A stretch of 64,000 bases of DNA from NCBI RefSeq assembly GCF_001939045.1, contig NZ_MKIM01000027.1:434001-498000 (forward strand), given 5' to 3'. A program made the position numbers and the translations under genes. This DNA comes from Rhizobium oryziradicis (GTDB lineage: Bacteria > Pseudomonadota > Alphaproteobacteria > Rhizobiales > Rhizobiaceae). Positions 8,690 to 19,636 of this stretch are shown here, piece after piece. The first letter of the stretch is position 1. The number at the start of each line of letters is the position of its first letter. The notes beneath the pieces were generated by a model. It worked only from the letters and a program-made list of their open reading frames with translations, did not search any database and was not told the origin of the DNA.

Positions 8690-9496
8690 ATGAGCGGTTT
8701 GATTGCTTTGGTGGGCGCTGGCAATATGGGCGGCGCGATGCTGTCCGGCTGGCTCAAGAATGGTGTTGATCCATCTTCTATTCTGGTCATCGATCCCGGT
8801 GCCAATGATGCTGCTAAGCTGCGTTTTCGTGACGCCGGCGTGCAGCATGTGACGGAAGCACCGTTGAATACAACAGTGTCGCTGTTGTTTCTGGCCGTCA
8901 AACCGCAGATCATGGCAGCAGCGCTGCCATCGTTGAAGGGTCTGGTGGGCAGCGACACGGTTGTGGTCTCGGTTGCCGCTGGCAAGACGCTTGCCTTTAT
9001 GGAAAGCCATCTCGGGGCTGTCGCCATGGTGCGGGCCATGCCCAACACGCCAGCCATGGTTGGGCGCGGCATTACCGGTGCCTATGCCAATGGGCTTGTC
9101 AGCGAGGCGCAGCGTGCCACTGTGCATGATCTTCTGAAGGTCAGCGGCCCGGTGGAATGGGTTTCCAGCGAGAGCGATATTGATGCTGTCACGGCCGTTT
9201 CCGGCAGTGGTCCAGCCTATGTGTTTTACCTTGTCGAATGCATGGCGGAAGCGGGTCGCAAGGCCGGTTTGCCTGCGGATCTTGCCATGCGCCTGGCGCG
9301 CGAAACGGTGGCGGGGGCGGGCGAATTGCTGCATCAATCAACGGACGAAGCGGCAACTTTGCGCAAAAACGTCACCTCTCCGGGCGGCACAACGGCGGCA
9401 GCGCTTTCGGTTTTGATGGCCGATGATGCCATGCAGCCTCTTTTTGATGCGGCGATTGCGGCAGCAAAGACCCGCGCAGAGGAACTGGCATCGTGA
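8690..9496 (+). CDS. proC: Pyrroline-5-carboxylate reductase
   Basis: Last step of proline synthesis, reducing pyrroline-5-carboxylate with NAD(P)H. 268 residues. N-terminal Rossmann loop [10 protein letters not shown] (about 8-17), LAVKPQ at about 65, and the C-terminal P5CR signature around [14 protein letters not shown] (about 230). Lies between the YbjN gene (2-base gap) and the CsaA-like gene (4-base GTGA overlap), one operon. Confidence 0.95.
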   Translation: MSGLIALVGAGNMGGAMLSGWLKNGVDPSSILVIDPGANDAAKLRFRDAGVQHVTEAPLNTTVSLLFLAVKPQIMAAALPSLKGLVGSDTVVVSVAAGKTLAFMESHLGAVAMVRAMPNTPAMVGRGITGAYANGLVSEAQRATVHDLLKVSGPVEWVSSESDIDAVTAVSGSGPAYVFYLVECMAEAGRKAGLPADLAMRLARETVAGAGELLHQSTDEAATLRKNVTSPGGTTAAALSVLMADDAMQPLFDAAIAAAKTRAEELAS

Positions 9497-9852
9497 GCGG
9501 TGATGCGAAGAATCCTGCCGAGATCACCTATGGTGACTTTGAAAAGGTCGATATTCGTGTCGGCACCATCATCGAGGCTGAGGATTTTCCGCAAGCGCGC
9601 AAACCAGCCTATAAGCTGAAGATTGATTTTGGTCCCGAGATCGGCATCAAGCGCTCGTCGGCCCAGATTACCGTGCATTATACGCCGGAAAACCTGATTG
9701 GCCGACAGGTACTGGCTGTGGTGAATTTTCCGCCACGCCAGATCGGGCCGGTGCGCTCCGAAGTTCTCACCCTCGGTTTTGAGGATGAGAATGGAGCCAT
9801 AGTGCTGGCCTCGGTCACAAAGGGCGTGCCCAATGGCAAGAAGATGATGTGA
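9493..9852 (+). CDS. CsaA-like tRNA-binding-domain protein
   Basis: 119 residues consisting of one OB-fold tRNA-binding domain (YgjH/CsaA family), with [20 protein letters not shown] at the start and the family end [11 protein letters not shown]. Relatives bind tRNA or act as secretion-related chaperones; the exact role here is unknown. The start is GTG at 9493, overlapping the proC TGA, so translation is probably coupled. Confidence 0.85.
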   Translation: MSGDAKNPAEITYGDFEKVDIRVGTIIEAEDFPQARKPAYKLKIDFGPEIGIKRSSAQITVHYTPENLIGRQVLAVVNFPPRQIGPVRSEVLTLGFEDENGAIVLASVTKGVPNGKKMM

Positions 9853-9859
9853 CTTTTGT

Positions 9860-10441
9860 TCAGTGGATCTCGCGCGAGACGGGATCTGTGAGTTTGAAAT
9901 CAAAAAACTCAACACGAAAGCCAGCGCGCTTGGGTGAGCAGGTCATAAGCCCCACCTGCACAGTTTCAGGCGATGGTGAAAACCATGCCAGCCGGGCCAT
10001 GGACCAGCTTTTTCCTTCATCAATACTGTATTGAATGAAAAGCGCATCGCCCAGGCGGGTGATGCGGGCTGAAACCACCTTGGGCTCCCCCTTCAGCATC
10101 ACAACCGACCAATCCGAGTGATCATTGGTGACAACGGTGCTGAAATGCATGTGCCCGTCGGTATATTCCACTCCGCATTTGACCCAGTGGGTTTCATCCA
10201 CCCGCAGCATCAATCCGGCCTGATCGTAGAGGGTTTCATATTGGCCGGAAAAACTGACTTCGACGGTAAAATCACCGTTGCGTGGGGTGGAGAGGAAATG
10301 GCCACTATCCGGCGTGAAGCCATAATAGGTCTTTTGCCAGAAATCGCTGGCGTCTTTTGTTTCAACAATCACGCCGCGCGCGGTCCACGTCGCTTTTTCT
10401 GGCGGGTTCAACCATTGCATGGTCTTGATATCAAAGCTCAT
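9860..10441 (-). CDS. DUF1349-family protein
   Basis: 193 residues without signal peptide. All-beta, concanavalin-like DUF1349 family: DFWQKTYYGF, DQAGLMLRVDETHWVKCG and HSDWSVV are typical family stretches. Relatives are of unknown function, some near sugar-degradation genes. It faces the CsaA-like gene tail to tail with a 7-base gap, and is followed upstream by the kinase gene (51 bases). Confidence 0.8.
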   Translation of the reverse strand: MSFDIKTMQWLNPPEKATWTARGVIVETKDASDFWQKTYYGFTPDSGHFLSTPRNGDFTVEVSFSGQYETLYDQAGLMLRVDETHWVKCGVEYTDGHMHFSTVVTNDHSDWSVVMLKGEPKVVSARITRLGDALFIQYSIDEGKSWSMARLAWFSPSPETVQVGLMTCSPKRAGFRVEFFDFKLTDPVSREIH

Positions 10442-10492
10442 TTTTCCCTCCCAAATTCTTTTAAAAACCGGTTGTCAGGCCGCAGTCACATC

Positions 10493-11872
10493 TTAAACGG
10501 GGATGCGGATCTTGGCACGCAAGCCACCCATGGGGCTATCCGACAAGGTGACATTGCCGCCGTGGCTGCGGGCAATGTCGCGGGCAATTGCCAGCCCCAA
10601 GCCAGTGCCGGATGAATCGAGATTGCGCGCCTCATCCAGCCGGAAAAACGGTTTGAACACATCTTCGCGCGACGCTTCCGGAATGCCGGGGCCATTGTCA
10701 TCAAACACGATGGTCAGCCATTTGCTGCCATGTCTGGCTTCCACATGGACTTTTTGCGCATAGCGGCGACCGTTGGCGGCAAGATTGCCCACCAGACGCC
10801 AAAAGGCATTGGGGCGCACACGCACATTATCATCGCCGGTGATGTGGAAGCTGAAATCCTTGCCATGCAGCGCGTAATCGCTGCTGATTTTCTCAAACAT
10901 GTCACTCAAATTGAACGGACCAAAATTCTCCTCAGCCTCGCCTTTGGCAAAGGCCATATAGCCTTCGAGCATGGATTGCATGGCATCGACATCTTCATTC
11001 AACGGCTCAAGATCGGGATTGTCGCCCGCGAGCGCCAGTTGCAGCTTGAAGCGAGTGAGAATGGTGCGCAAATCATGGCTGACGCCGGTCAGCATGGCCG
11101 TGCGCTGCTCCAACTGGCGCTCGATGCGCTCGCGCATCAGAATAAAGGCGCGGCCCGCGCGGCGAATTTCATCAGCCCCGCGCGGCACAAAATCCTTTTC
11201 CAGCTTTTGGCCCTTGCCAAAACTTTCGGCGGCCGAGGCCAGCGACAGAATGGGGCGGATTTGGCCACGCAAAAACAGGGTGGAGATGATGATCAGCACC
11301 AAAGAGGTGCCAAACATCCACAGAATGAAAATATGAGTGTTGGAGGCATAGGCCTGGCTGCGCCGGGTGAAAATGCGCAAAACCTCACCATCCAGTTTGA
11401 TGCGAATCTCAATCAGCGGTGAATCGCCCACCGTATCAATCCAGAAAGGCCGGTTGATCTGTTGGCGCAACTCGTCGCTCAGCAATTGGTCAAGAATCGA
11501 GAAAAACGGTTTTGGGCGCGGGGCAGGCAATTCGCCATTTTTTTCCAAAGTGGCCGTCAACGCCATTTTTTCGCGCGCGACAGCGAGGATCTGCGCGCTG
11601 TCGTTTGGATATTTTTCCAACAACACAATGACCGCCGATATATCGCGGGTCACGGCGGCGGAAAGCCGCTGCGTTACCATTTGCCAATGTCGTTCCATAA
11701 ACACAAACAGCAACACTGTTTGCAAAATCAACATCGGCAAAATGATGATCAGCAGGGAGCGGGCAAACAGGCCGGTGGGCAATTGCCTGCGCAGCCATCG
11801 GCTGAACCAGCGCAGGTTGACCCATGAAATGCGCCGGGTTTTGAGGTGGCCGATCGCCTCGAACAGGGTCAT
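10493..11872 (-). CDS. EnvZ-like sensor histidine kinase
   Basis: 459 residues. Two membrane segments (about 38-62 and 180-205) flank a periplasmic domain of about 115 residues; then HAMP (RPILSLASAAESFGKG), dimerisation domain with phospho-acceptor His in TGVSHDLRT (about 270), and the ATPase domain with N box (LVGNLAANGRR), G1 DDNGPGIP and G2 GTGLGLAIAR. Partner of the response regulator whose stop lies 4 bases upstream. The signal is unknown. The trio MarR-regulator-kinase recalls PetP/PetR of photosynthetic alphaproteobacteria, but this is resemblance only. Confidence 0.9.
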   Translation of the reverse strand: MTLFEAIGHLKTRRISWVNLRWFSRWLRRQLPTGLFARSLLIIILPMLILQTVLLFVFMERHWQMVTQRLSAAVTRDISAVIVLLEKYPNDSAQILAVAREKMALTATLEKNGELPAPRPKPFFSILDQLLSDELRQQINRPFWIDTVGDSPLIEIRIKLDGEVLRIFTRRSQAYASNTHIFILWMFGTSLVLIIISTLFLRGQIRPILSLASAAESFGKGQKLEKDFVPRGADEIRRAGRAFILMRERIERQLEQRTAMLTGVSHDLRTILTRFKLQLALAGDNPDLEPLNEDVDAMQSMLEGYMAFAKGEAEENFGPFNLSDMFEKISSDYALHGKDFSFHITGDDNVRVRPNAFWRLVGNLAANGRRYAQKVHVEARHGSKWLTIVFDDNGPGIPEASREDVFKPFFRLDEARNLDSSGTGLGLAIARDIARSHGGNVTLSDSPMGGLRAKIRIPV

Positions 11873-11876
11873 GTCG

Positions 11877-12578
11877 TCAGTCCCGGCTCAGGCGATAGCC
11901 AATGCCGCGCACGGTTTGCAGCCAGACCGGATTGGCCGGGTCATCCTCAATCTTGCGGCGCAAACGGTTGATCTGCACATCAATGGTGCGCTCGCCCACA
12001 TCGGCGTCTTCGCCCACCAGTTCGTAGCGCGGAATGGTTTCGCCTGCCTTGTTGGCAAACAACATCATAATGTCCTGCTCGCGATCGGTGAGGTGGATCA
12101 CGTCGGCACCTTTTTTCAATTCCTTGCGCAGGAGAGAGAAACTATAGGGGCCAAACATCACCTGCTCGATTTTCGGCCCATCGCCGCTGCTGTTGCGCTT
12201 GAGAATATTGTTGATGCGCAGCACCAGTTCGCGCGGATCAAACGGCTTGGCCAGATAATCGTCAGCACCCGCCTCCAGCCCGGCAATCCGCGAATCCGCC
12301 TCAGAGCGGGCAGTGAGCATGATGATGGGGGCCTGGTTTTTTTGCTCGGACAGGGACTTGGTCAAGGACAAGCCGTTTTCGCCCGGCATCATCACATCAA
12401 CAATCAGCAGATCAAAGCTCAGGCCATTCAGCCTGCGCCGGGCCTCCTGCGCGTCGGCGGCAACGCTGACGCGAAAACCCTGTTCGCTCAAATAACGATG
12501 CAGCAGGTCACGAATACGGGTGTCGTCGTCAACAACGAGAAGGTGAGGGGCATCATCCATCAGATCTATCTGTTTCAT
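11877..12578 (-). CDS. OmpR-family response regulator
   Basis: 233 residues. Receiver domain with acidic pocket VVDDD, phospho-acceptor Asp in LLIVDVMMPGENG (about 60), conserved Thr in IIMLTARSEAD and Lys in AKPFDPREL; then a winged-helix DNA-binding domain ending in IDVQINRLRRKIEDDP and RGIGYRL. It is the cognate regulator of the adjoining EnvZ-like kinase. The gap to the upstream MarR gene is 5 bases, so one transcript is likely. Confidence 0.92.
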   Translation of the reverse strand: MKQIDLMDDAPHLLVVDDDTRIRDLLHRYLSEQGFRVSVAADAQEARRRLNGLSFDLLIVDVMMPGENGLSLTKSLSEQKNQAPIIMLTARSEADSRIAGLEAGADDYLAKPFDPRELVLRINNILKRNSSGDGPKIEQVMFGPYSFSLLRKELKKGADVIHLTDREQDIMMLFANKAGETIPRYELVGEDADVGERTIDVQINRLRRKIEDDPANPVWLQTVRGIGYRLSRD

Positions 12579-12583
12579 ATGCG

Positions 12584-13096
12584 TCAGGACTCCTCGATTT
12601 GTGCGGTGCTTTCCACCGCTTCACTGCGCATGGCGTTCAGGAAAACCCGAACAGCCTGCATTTGATCCGGTGTCAGGCCTTTAAAAGCATTGGCAATGCG
12701 GCGTGATTGTGGGTCCGAGAGCGCCAAAGCCAACTCACGGCCAGCAAGGGTTGGATAGAGCCTGCGCTGGCGACGATCCGCAGGGCCAGTCATCTGGCGA
12801 ATATAGCCTTGCTCGATCAGCTCTTTCAGCACCCGCGCCAGGCTTTGCTTGGTGATGCGCAAGATCGACAACAGATCGGCAACCGTCATGCCCGGTTGGC
12901 GGCTGACAAAATAGACCACACGATGGTGGGCGCGCCCGTAGCCGAGTTTCTCCAGAATTTCATCCGGGTCTGACACAAAGTCACGATAGGCGAAAAAGAA
13001 TAGCTCGATGGTTTCGAAATCAATGCTCTTGTCGTCTATATGCGGCATTTCCGGCAGCTGTTTTTTGGCTGTTTTGGCCGTAGGCGATCTTTGCAC
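12584..13096 (-). CDS. MarR-family regulator
   Basis: 170 residues with the MarR winged helix (TVADLLSILRITKQSLARVL recognition region; wing DRRQRRLYPTLAGREL). Start taken as GTG at 13096 because AAGGAA lies about 10 bases upstream; an ATG at 13048 (MPHIDD) is the alternative. First gene of the MarR-regulator-kinase operon; a PetP-like relation to the response regulator is plausible. Confidence 0.85.
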   Translation of the reverse strand: MQRSPTAKTAKKQLPEMPHIDDKSIDFETIELFFFAYRDFVSDPDEILEKLGYGRAHHRVVYFVSRQPGMTVADLLSILRITKQSLARVLKELIEQGYIRQMTGPADRRQRRLYPTLAGRELALALSDPQSRRIANAFKGLTPDQMQAVRVFLNAMRSEAVESTAQIEES

Positions 13097-13432
13097 GTTT
13101 CAAATTCCTTATCTATGCCAATGCGTGTAAAGGCTGCGTATTCCTTGCGGCGACCGCTGCTGCTCTTTGCGGTTCAAATTTGAGCAAAACTATGCCGAGT
13201 GGGGCAAAATTGCCAATAAAAACTGCGCTTTTCCCACGGGATGAGCGCGCGCTACGCCTCGCATGCGACAAAGTGGGTGAGAGCGGCTGCCGCACGGCCT
13301 GATCATGGCATAACTTTGCCCAAAATCTGTCCGATCTTCCAGAAAATGGCATCGTAGAAAATATTTTAATTCGCATGCAACCAAATCGCGTCTCGCGACT
13401 TATTAAGCTAAATTAATAACGGAGAGGCGAGC
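13097..13432. other. Divergent intergenic region
   Basis: 336 bases between the MarR gene (minus) and the small membrane protein (plus). It must hold both promoters; an AT-rich stretch lies at 13360-13420. No further gene or clear operator recognised. Confidence 0.4.
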
Positions 13433-13618
13433 ATGACCCCGACACCTGAGCTGACAGATCAAGATGTTGTAGATGACAAGCTGCGCCCCCTGATGATTCT
13501 GGTCTTCAGTTTAAAGACGGCCGCCGCCGCTCTGTTGCTCGCCAATTTCCTCATGGCCGGCGCGCCGCAAAACGACCATCAGGTTATGGCGTCACTTGGT
13601 TCACAGCCTGTTCAATAA
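13433..13618 (+). CDS. Small single-pass membrane protein
   Basis: 61 residues with one membrane segment (about 20-42, MILVFSLKTAAAALLLANFL) and short polar ends. ACGGAGAGG lies directly upstream of the ATG, a strong ribosome site. No family recognised. The 85-base gap to the metallo-beta-lactamase gene allows cotranscription. Confidence 0.65.
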   Translation: MTPTPELTDQDVVDDKLRPLMILVFSLKTAAAALLLANFLMAGAPQNDHQVMASLGSQPVQ

Positions 13619-13703
13619 TCCGAGACTGGCATTCGACCCTTGAAAAGGCTATGCAAATATCGGTTTATAGTCATGCCGCATGCATGGTGATGAAGAGGGT
13701 ATT

Positions 13704-14351
13704 ATGGGTCAGTTGCAGGCAGGGATTATTCCGGTCACGCCGTTTCAGCAAAATTGCACGGTGTTTTTTGACAGCGAAACCAAAGAGGGTGTTGTTGTCG
13801 ATCCGGGCGGTGATGCGGAGCAAATCCTGGACATGGTGTCGAAAAATGGCATCATCCTCAAGGAGATCTGGTTGACTCATGGTCATCTGGATCACGCAGG
13901 CGGTGCAGAAGACGTCAAAGATGCGCTTGGCATTCAGATCATCGGCCCCCATGAAGATGATAGATTTCTGTTGGACAGCATTGAGGAAAAGGCGCTCGCT
14001 TACAAAATGCCGTGCAGAATGCGCAACGCCACGCCTGACCGCTTTTTGAAAGAAGGCGACGTGGTGGGTTTTTCCGGCCATAGCTTTGAGGTGTTTCATT
14101 GCCCCGGCCACGCACCCGGCCATGTGATTTTCTACAATCGGGCGCAAAATTTTGCCCATCTTGGCGATGTGCTGTTTAACGGCTCCATTGGCCGCACGGA
14201 TTTGCCCGGCGGCAATCACCAGCAATTGCTCGATAGCATCCGCGACAAGGTTTTGCCGCTGGGTGACGATGTTGGCTTTATCTGTGGCCACGGCCCCGGC
14301 AGTCGTATTGGCGATGAGCGCCGCACCAACCCCTATCTCAAGGGGCTGTAA
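13704..14351 (+). CDS. Metallo-beta-lactamase-fold hydrolase (glyoxalase II-like)
   Basis: 215 residues with the zinc motif THGHLDHAGG (about 57), downstream ligands in HCPGHAPGH and LGDVLFNGSIGRTD, and final CGHGPGS. The short length matches the YcbL/GloC group of hydroxyacylglutathione hydrolase-like enzymes, which cleave thioesters such as S-lactoylglutathione, rather than true beta-lactamases. The start at 13704 has GAAGAGGG upstream and the family N-terminus MGQLQAGIIPVTPF. Confidence 0.88.
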   Translation: MGQLQAGIIPVTPFQQNCTVFFDSETKEGVVVDPGGDAEQILDMVSKNGIILKEIWLTHGHLDHAGGAEDVKDALGIQIIGPHEDDRFLLDSIEEKALAYKMPCRMRNATPDRFLKEGDVVGFSGHSFEVFHCPGHAPGHVIFYNRAQNFAHLGDVLFNGSIGRTDLPGGNHQQLLDSIRDKVLPLGDDVGFICGHGPGSRIGDERRTNPYLKGL

Positions 14352-14368
14352 GCTTCCCGGCTTTGATC

Positions 14369-14396
14369 AAAAAAAACCCGGCAAAACTTGCCGGGC
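14369..14396 (-). terminator. cspA terminator
   Basis: Stem CCCGGCAAG / CTTGCCGGG-type with a TTTT loop region, followed on minus by eight T. Lies 33 bases past the cspA stop. Confidence 0.85.
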
Positions 14397-14428
14397 CGCT
14401 GCGCGAATGAAAAATGTGAACGAGGTAA

Positions 14429-14644
14429 TCAGCCTGCGATCTGCAGATTGACAGCCTTAGGTCCTTTGCCGCGGCGGTCCGGTTCCGTATCAAAGCTCAC
14501 CTTCTGGTTTTCACTAAGACCAGATAGGCCAGATGCCTGTACGGCTGAGATATGCACAAAAATGTCGGCAGCACCATTGTCCGGCTTGATAAAGCCGAAG
14601 CCCTTGTCAACGTTGAAGAATTTTACAATGCCAGTTTCGGCCAT
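14429..14644 (-). CDS. cspA: Cold-shock protein
   Basis: 71 residues, one cold-shock (OB-fold) domain with RNP1 KGFGFIKP and RNP2 DIFVHIS; binds single-stranded RNA and DNA as a chaperone. Ends in a strong terminator. The roughly 440 bases upstream before the next gene leave room for the long 5' leader usual for this family. Confidence 0.93.
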   Translation of the reverse strand: MAETGIVKFFNVDKGFGFIKPDNGAADIFVHISAVQASGLSGLSENQKVSFDTEPDRRGKGPKAVNLQIAG

Positions 14645-15087
14645 GCGTCAGGTCCTTTTGTCTCTGTCCGGGATCGACGGACAGCTATGCTCCATCCCCT
14701 AAGGGTCTAGCCGGCCAATCAAATGGTGAGGAAAGGTCCCTGCTACCGCAGCCACGCGAAAATAACACGACATAGTGCCGGTATCCCCTGTGGTTGCCCG
14801 GAACTTCTGCGTCTCCGGTGCCATAAATTATAGGTCTTTCCGTGCATTGAAATTGCCCGAACGAGCGAAGATTGCTTGGTTTAAAGGGAATTGGCAAGCA
14901 AAAGTTTCTTTACCAATCTGTGTTTTGTGAAGCTGCGAGAATCGCAAATAAGCCGAATTTTGGGCGTTTTGGGCGAAAATTTGCGAAGAAGCCGCTTGCC
15001 AAAGCGTAGCGCCAATAAAATCAACTCAAATTAATCAAACTTGTGGTAAACTTTTTCACATCAGCAAAATGCTGCGTGATTTAAAAT
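14645..15087. other. cspA leader/promoter region
   Basis: 443 bases between cspA and the EamA gene, both on minus. The half next to cspA is probably its untranslated leader; the half near 14930-15080 is AT-rich. No open frame looks real and no defined cold box was identified by eye. Confidence 0.4.
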
Positions 15088-15978
15088 TTATGCCATTGAA
15101 CGCGATGTTTTGTGCCATTCAGGGACAACTTCCACCGCCAACATGGCCAAAAATAACAATCCGCAACCCATGTAACCAATCGGCGGTAGTGTTTCATGGA
15201 GAAAATAGGCGCCCAGCATTGCACCAAACAGAGCTTCGGACGACATGAAAATCGCGGCCTGAGATGATGTTGTGTAGCGTTGGCCGATAATTTGCAGGCT
15301 GAACGCCAAACCGCTGGACAACAGACCGCCATAGAGAATTTGCGGCATGCCGTTGGCAATGTCGCTCATGGTGATCGGCTCGAGTGCGCTAGCAGCTCCC
15401 GTGCAGAGCAGGGTGGTGACGGCAAATTGCGCTGCTGCCAATGTTAAAGGGCGCGGCACGGTTTGCATGATCCGGCCTGTCATCAGGATCTGGATGGCAA
15501 AAAAGCCAGCGCAGAGAATGGTGAGGCTATCGCCGGGCGAAATTGACTGAAGGCTTGCACCGTTGAGCAAAAAGATGCCCGTGACGGAGGCAAGCGATGC
15601 TGGCCAGATGACCCAATGCGGGCGATATTTTAAAAACAGCACCGAGACCACCGGCACGATGATGACGTAAAGGCCGGTTAAAAAGCTGGCATTGGTGACG
15701 GTGGTGGTTTTCAGGCCAAATTGCTGGGCAGTCTGGGCCAGAAACAGAAAAACGCCGACAATCACAAAATTTGCGATGTCGCCTCGGCTGAGCTTTTTTG
15801 TCGCTTTGCGACTTTCCATCCAGGCAAAGGGCAGCACGGCCAGTGTGGCAAGACCAAAACGCAGCGCATTAAACCAATTGGCCTCGACATGGTTCATGGC
15901 CGTTGATTGGGCCACAAACCCACCGCCCCAGATGGCGGCGGCCAGAAGAAGCGCGAGATTGGCTTGTATGCGTGTCAT
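15088..15978 (-). CDS. EamA-family (DMT) transporter
   Basis: 296 residues, ten membrane segments in two EamA repeats (about 6-140 and 150-285). Recognisable features are AAIWGGGFVAQ in TM1, GLYVIIVPVVSVLF and the second-repeat SSEALFGAMLGAYFLHE. The substrate is not predictable (drug/metabolite exporter class). The start at 15978 leaves a leader containing the palindromic repeat at 15998-16048. Confidence 0.88.
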   Translation of the reverse strand: MTRIQANLALLLAAAIWGGGFVAQSTAMNHVEANWFNALRFGLATLAVLPFAWMESRKATKKLSRGDIANFVIVGVFLFLAQTAQQFGLKTTTVTNASFLTGLYVIIVPVVSVLFLKYRPHWVIWPASLASVTGIFLLNGASLQSISPGDSLTILCAGFFAIQILMTGRIMQTVPRPLTLAAAQFAVTTLLCTGAASALEPITMSDIANGMPQILYGGLLSSGLAFSLQIIGQRYTTSSQAAIFMSSEALFGAMLGAYFLHETLPPIGYMGCGLLFLAMLAVEVVPEWHKTSRSMA

Positions 15979-15997
15979 TCCGGACCCTTTGAATTCT

Positions 15998-16048
15998 AAA
16001 GCATGTCGCGTTTCATTGTCCTCAATGAAACGATAACGTACATGCGTC
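15998..16048. repeat. Nested-palindrome repeat, copy 2
   Basis: Same 51-base element as at 886-937: AAAGCATGTCGCG, perfect inner stem GTTTCATTG-tcct-CAATGAAAC, then GATAACGTACATGCG. It lies 20 bases upstream of the EamA start, so probably in its leader. Confidence 0.75.
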
Positions 16049-16180
16049 AAACAATGGGACCTTCCTAACGAATAAATTCCGAAACCGGAATCGAATTCGG
16101 GAAAAATAATCTACAGGTGTTGGCCAGATGTTGGGAAACAGCGGTGCACATGCGCGAATACCGGCAGATCAGGTCCCGCT

Positions 16181-16600
16181 CTAGCTCTTGGTGTCGTCGC
16201 GGCTTTGCGGGGTGCGATTGATCCACACTACAAACAGGCCAATCAGACTGAGCATCACCAGAATGCGGCGATCTGCCAGCATGGAAAGATAGGACGGGAT
16301 TTGCACCGACGACACGCTGTTGGCAACGGCGCGGTCTATGTGGGTGTTTTCCAAATTGTCGCGGGCCTGATTGACTGTCGTGCCGATGCTGCCGGTTGAG
16401 AGCGGGTCTGGTGCCATTTGGCTCACCGGCTGTGATGCCGATTCAACTGAGGTTTCGACAACAGATGCCTGTTCGACGGCAGAAGCGGTCTCGGCGCTTG
16501 CAAAAGAAGCAAACATTGACACGCCAGCCACTGTCAGTGCTGCCAAAACTGCGCAAACGCGCAACCGTTTTCCAAGTTGATTTTCAGTCTTCTGTGTCAT
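16181..16600 (-). CDS. Unknown protein with signal peptide and C-terminal membrane segment
   Basis: 139 residues: signal peptide to about residue 36 (cleavage after SFASA), a Ser/Val/Glu-rich periplasmic stretch, and a membrane segment near the end (ILVMLSLIGLFVVWI) followed by a short charged tail. This would put most of the protein in the periplasm anchored at its C-terminus. No family recognised; no clear operon partner. Confidence 0.6.
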   Translation of the reverse strand: MTQKTENQLGKRLRVCAVLAALTVAGVSMFASFASAETASAVEQASVVETSVESASQPVSQMAPDPLSTGSIGTTVNQARDNLENTHIDRAVANSVSSVQIPSYLSMLADRRILVMLSLIGLFVVWINRTPQSRDDTKS

Positions 16601-18134
<1,534 letters not shown>

Positions 18135-18156
18135 GCTCTTTGCTTGATGACAAAAA

Positions 18157-18190
18157 GGCGGGATGGTTTTGACCATCCCGCCCTTTTTTT
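18157..18190. terminator. Bidirectional terminator between aatA and the opgC-like gene
   Basis: Stem GGCGGGATGG / CCATCCCGCC with a TTTTGA loop; T runs on both sides (seven T on plus, five on minus), serving the two convergent genes. Confidence 0.9.
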
Positions 18191-18227
18191 GGCCCGTCTT
18201 TTTTATGTCTGTCTCTTTGTTCTCTGC

Positions 18228-19514
18228 TTACGCCGTTTTGGTATATTTCATCTGCGTGACGGGAGCGGCTGCGGGCTTAGGCTCTTTCGGCTGTTGGAAA
18301 AACAGTTCCCTCTCGCGGTAGAGAGCGGGAAGGGCCAGCAGCGATACACAGAAGACGGCAATGATTGTCTTGGTCAGTTCTGTGAAGGGACCAGCAAGGC
18401 CATCAATGTAGCGCACCGCAAACACCACCAACACATGCCAGACATAAACATGCAGCGAATGGCGACCAATGAGGCGCAGGAAGCTCAGCGTGAACAGGCT
18501 ATGAAGCACATTCGCAGCCTTGCGCACAAATGCGTTTTCATGCTTGTGCCCGGCAATCAGCAACCACGCCACCAGGCTGGTCAGGGCAATGAAGTTCAGC
18601 AGGTATACCGGGCCGAAATCTGCCCGCACTTCCATGGTGCCGAATTTTTGCAAAATCGAATCGGGCATCCAGCCGTTGGCCGTCAGGATCCGAAGCGGCG
18701 CAAAGAACACCAGAATTGCCAACGCAAACTTTGGAATCAGTGTTTTTTCCGGTGCGAACACCTTGGTCCATTCGATTGTGCGATTGGCGGTCATGCTGCC
18801 AATAATCACGCCGGAGAAGAACACAATCTGCCAGCCCAGCAAGTTGAAGCTGGCGCGAATGCCTTCCTTGTCCGCAGCGCTCAACCAATCATTCACAGGA
18901 TAGGTCACCAGGCGGTGCAGGCCAAGCTGCCCCGCCATCCACACCAGCAGCGAACCGATGGCAACCTGCACCCAGCGACCTGTGATGCAGAGCCAGATCA
19001 GGATGGGCGCAAAAATCATGTAAATGATATATTGCGGCAAAATATCCATGAAGGTGGGCTGGAACAGGAATGTTGCAATCGAGCCAAGGCGAAGAGGATC
19101 ATTCAGGCTCGTTTCACCCAGCCAGTCATGCCAGATCTGAGTGGATTGCGGCAAAACCAGGCGCGCGGCCAGAATCACCAGCACGATGCCCATGGCATAG
19201 CGATACAGCTCAAAGGCGCGCGCCCAGATTCTGTCTCGGGCGGCATCATAGCCGCTTTTCAGCATTTTTCGCCCATACACCATGCCCACCAGGAGGCCGG
19301 ACATGAACACGAAACCCTGTGCATCTTCAACAAATGTCAGCTGGTTATGATTGATCTTCACCAGCAGATAACCACCTGTAAAAATCAGGTGATTGAGCAT
19401 CATGAACACAAGGAAATAACCTCGCATCCCGTCGAGAACATCTAATCGCTTCAAGGCCGTAGCTCCCGATTCAAAAACCATGCGTGCAGCATGTTCGGTT
19501 TTGTTGTCCTTCAT
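18228..19514 (-). CDS. OpgC-type membrane acyltransferase
   Basis: 428 residues, about ten to eleven membrane segments. N-terminal signature RLDVLDGMRGYFLVFMMLNH is that of the OpgC/acyltransferase-3-like family; the conserved HSLHVYVWHVL follows at about 355. Relatives add succinyl groups to periplasmic glucans (osmoregulated periplasmic or cyclic glucans in rhizobia). That this one does so on cyclic beta-glucan is inference. Stands alone between aatA and the chaA-like gene. Confidence 0.85.
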   Translation of the reverse strand: MKDNKTEHAARMVFESGATALKRLDVLDGMRGYFLVFMMLNHLIFTGGYLLVKINHNQLTFVEDAQGFVFMSGLLVGMVYGRKMLKSGYDAARDRIWARAFELYRYAMGIVLVILAARLVLPQSTQIWHDWLGETSLNDPLRLGSIATFLFQPTFMDILPQYIIYMIFAPILIWLCITGRWVQVAIGSLLVWMAGQLGLHRLVTYPVNDWLSAADKEGIRASFNLLGWQIVFFSGVIIGSMTANRTIEWTKVFAPEKTLIPKFALAILVFFAPLRILTANGWMPDSILQKFGTMEVRADFGPVYLLNFIALTSLVAWLLIAGHKHENAFVRKAANVLHSLFTLSFLRLIGRHSLHVYVWHVLVVFAVRYIDGLAGPFTELTKTIIAVFCVSLLALPALYRERELFFQQPKEPKPAAAPVTQMKYTKTA

Positions 19515-19636
19515 CTTGGTGATATTGCGGCAAGCGTGGAGGCTTTTTCACCATATCTCCATGTCAACGAACTTGTTTGGGAATCGTTCCCGATTCACGC
19601 GAACGTGACGAAGGTTCCTAATTTTAGAAGGTTAAC

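Noticed and set aside
18144-19445. 433-codon open frame antisense to the opgC-like gene
   Set aside because: Composition-driven (His/Gln-rich) shadow of a membrane-protein gene.
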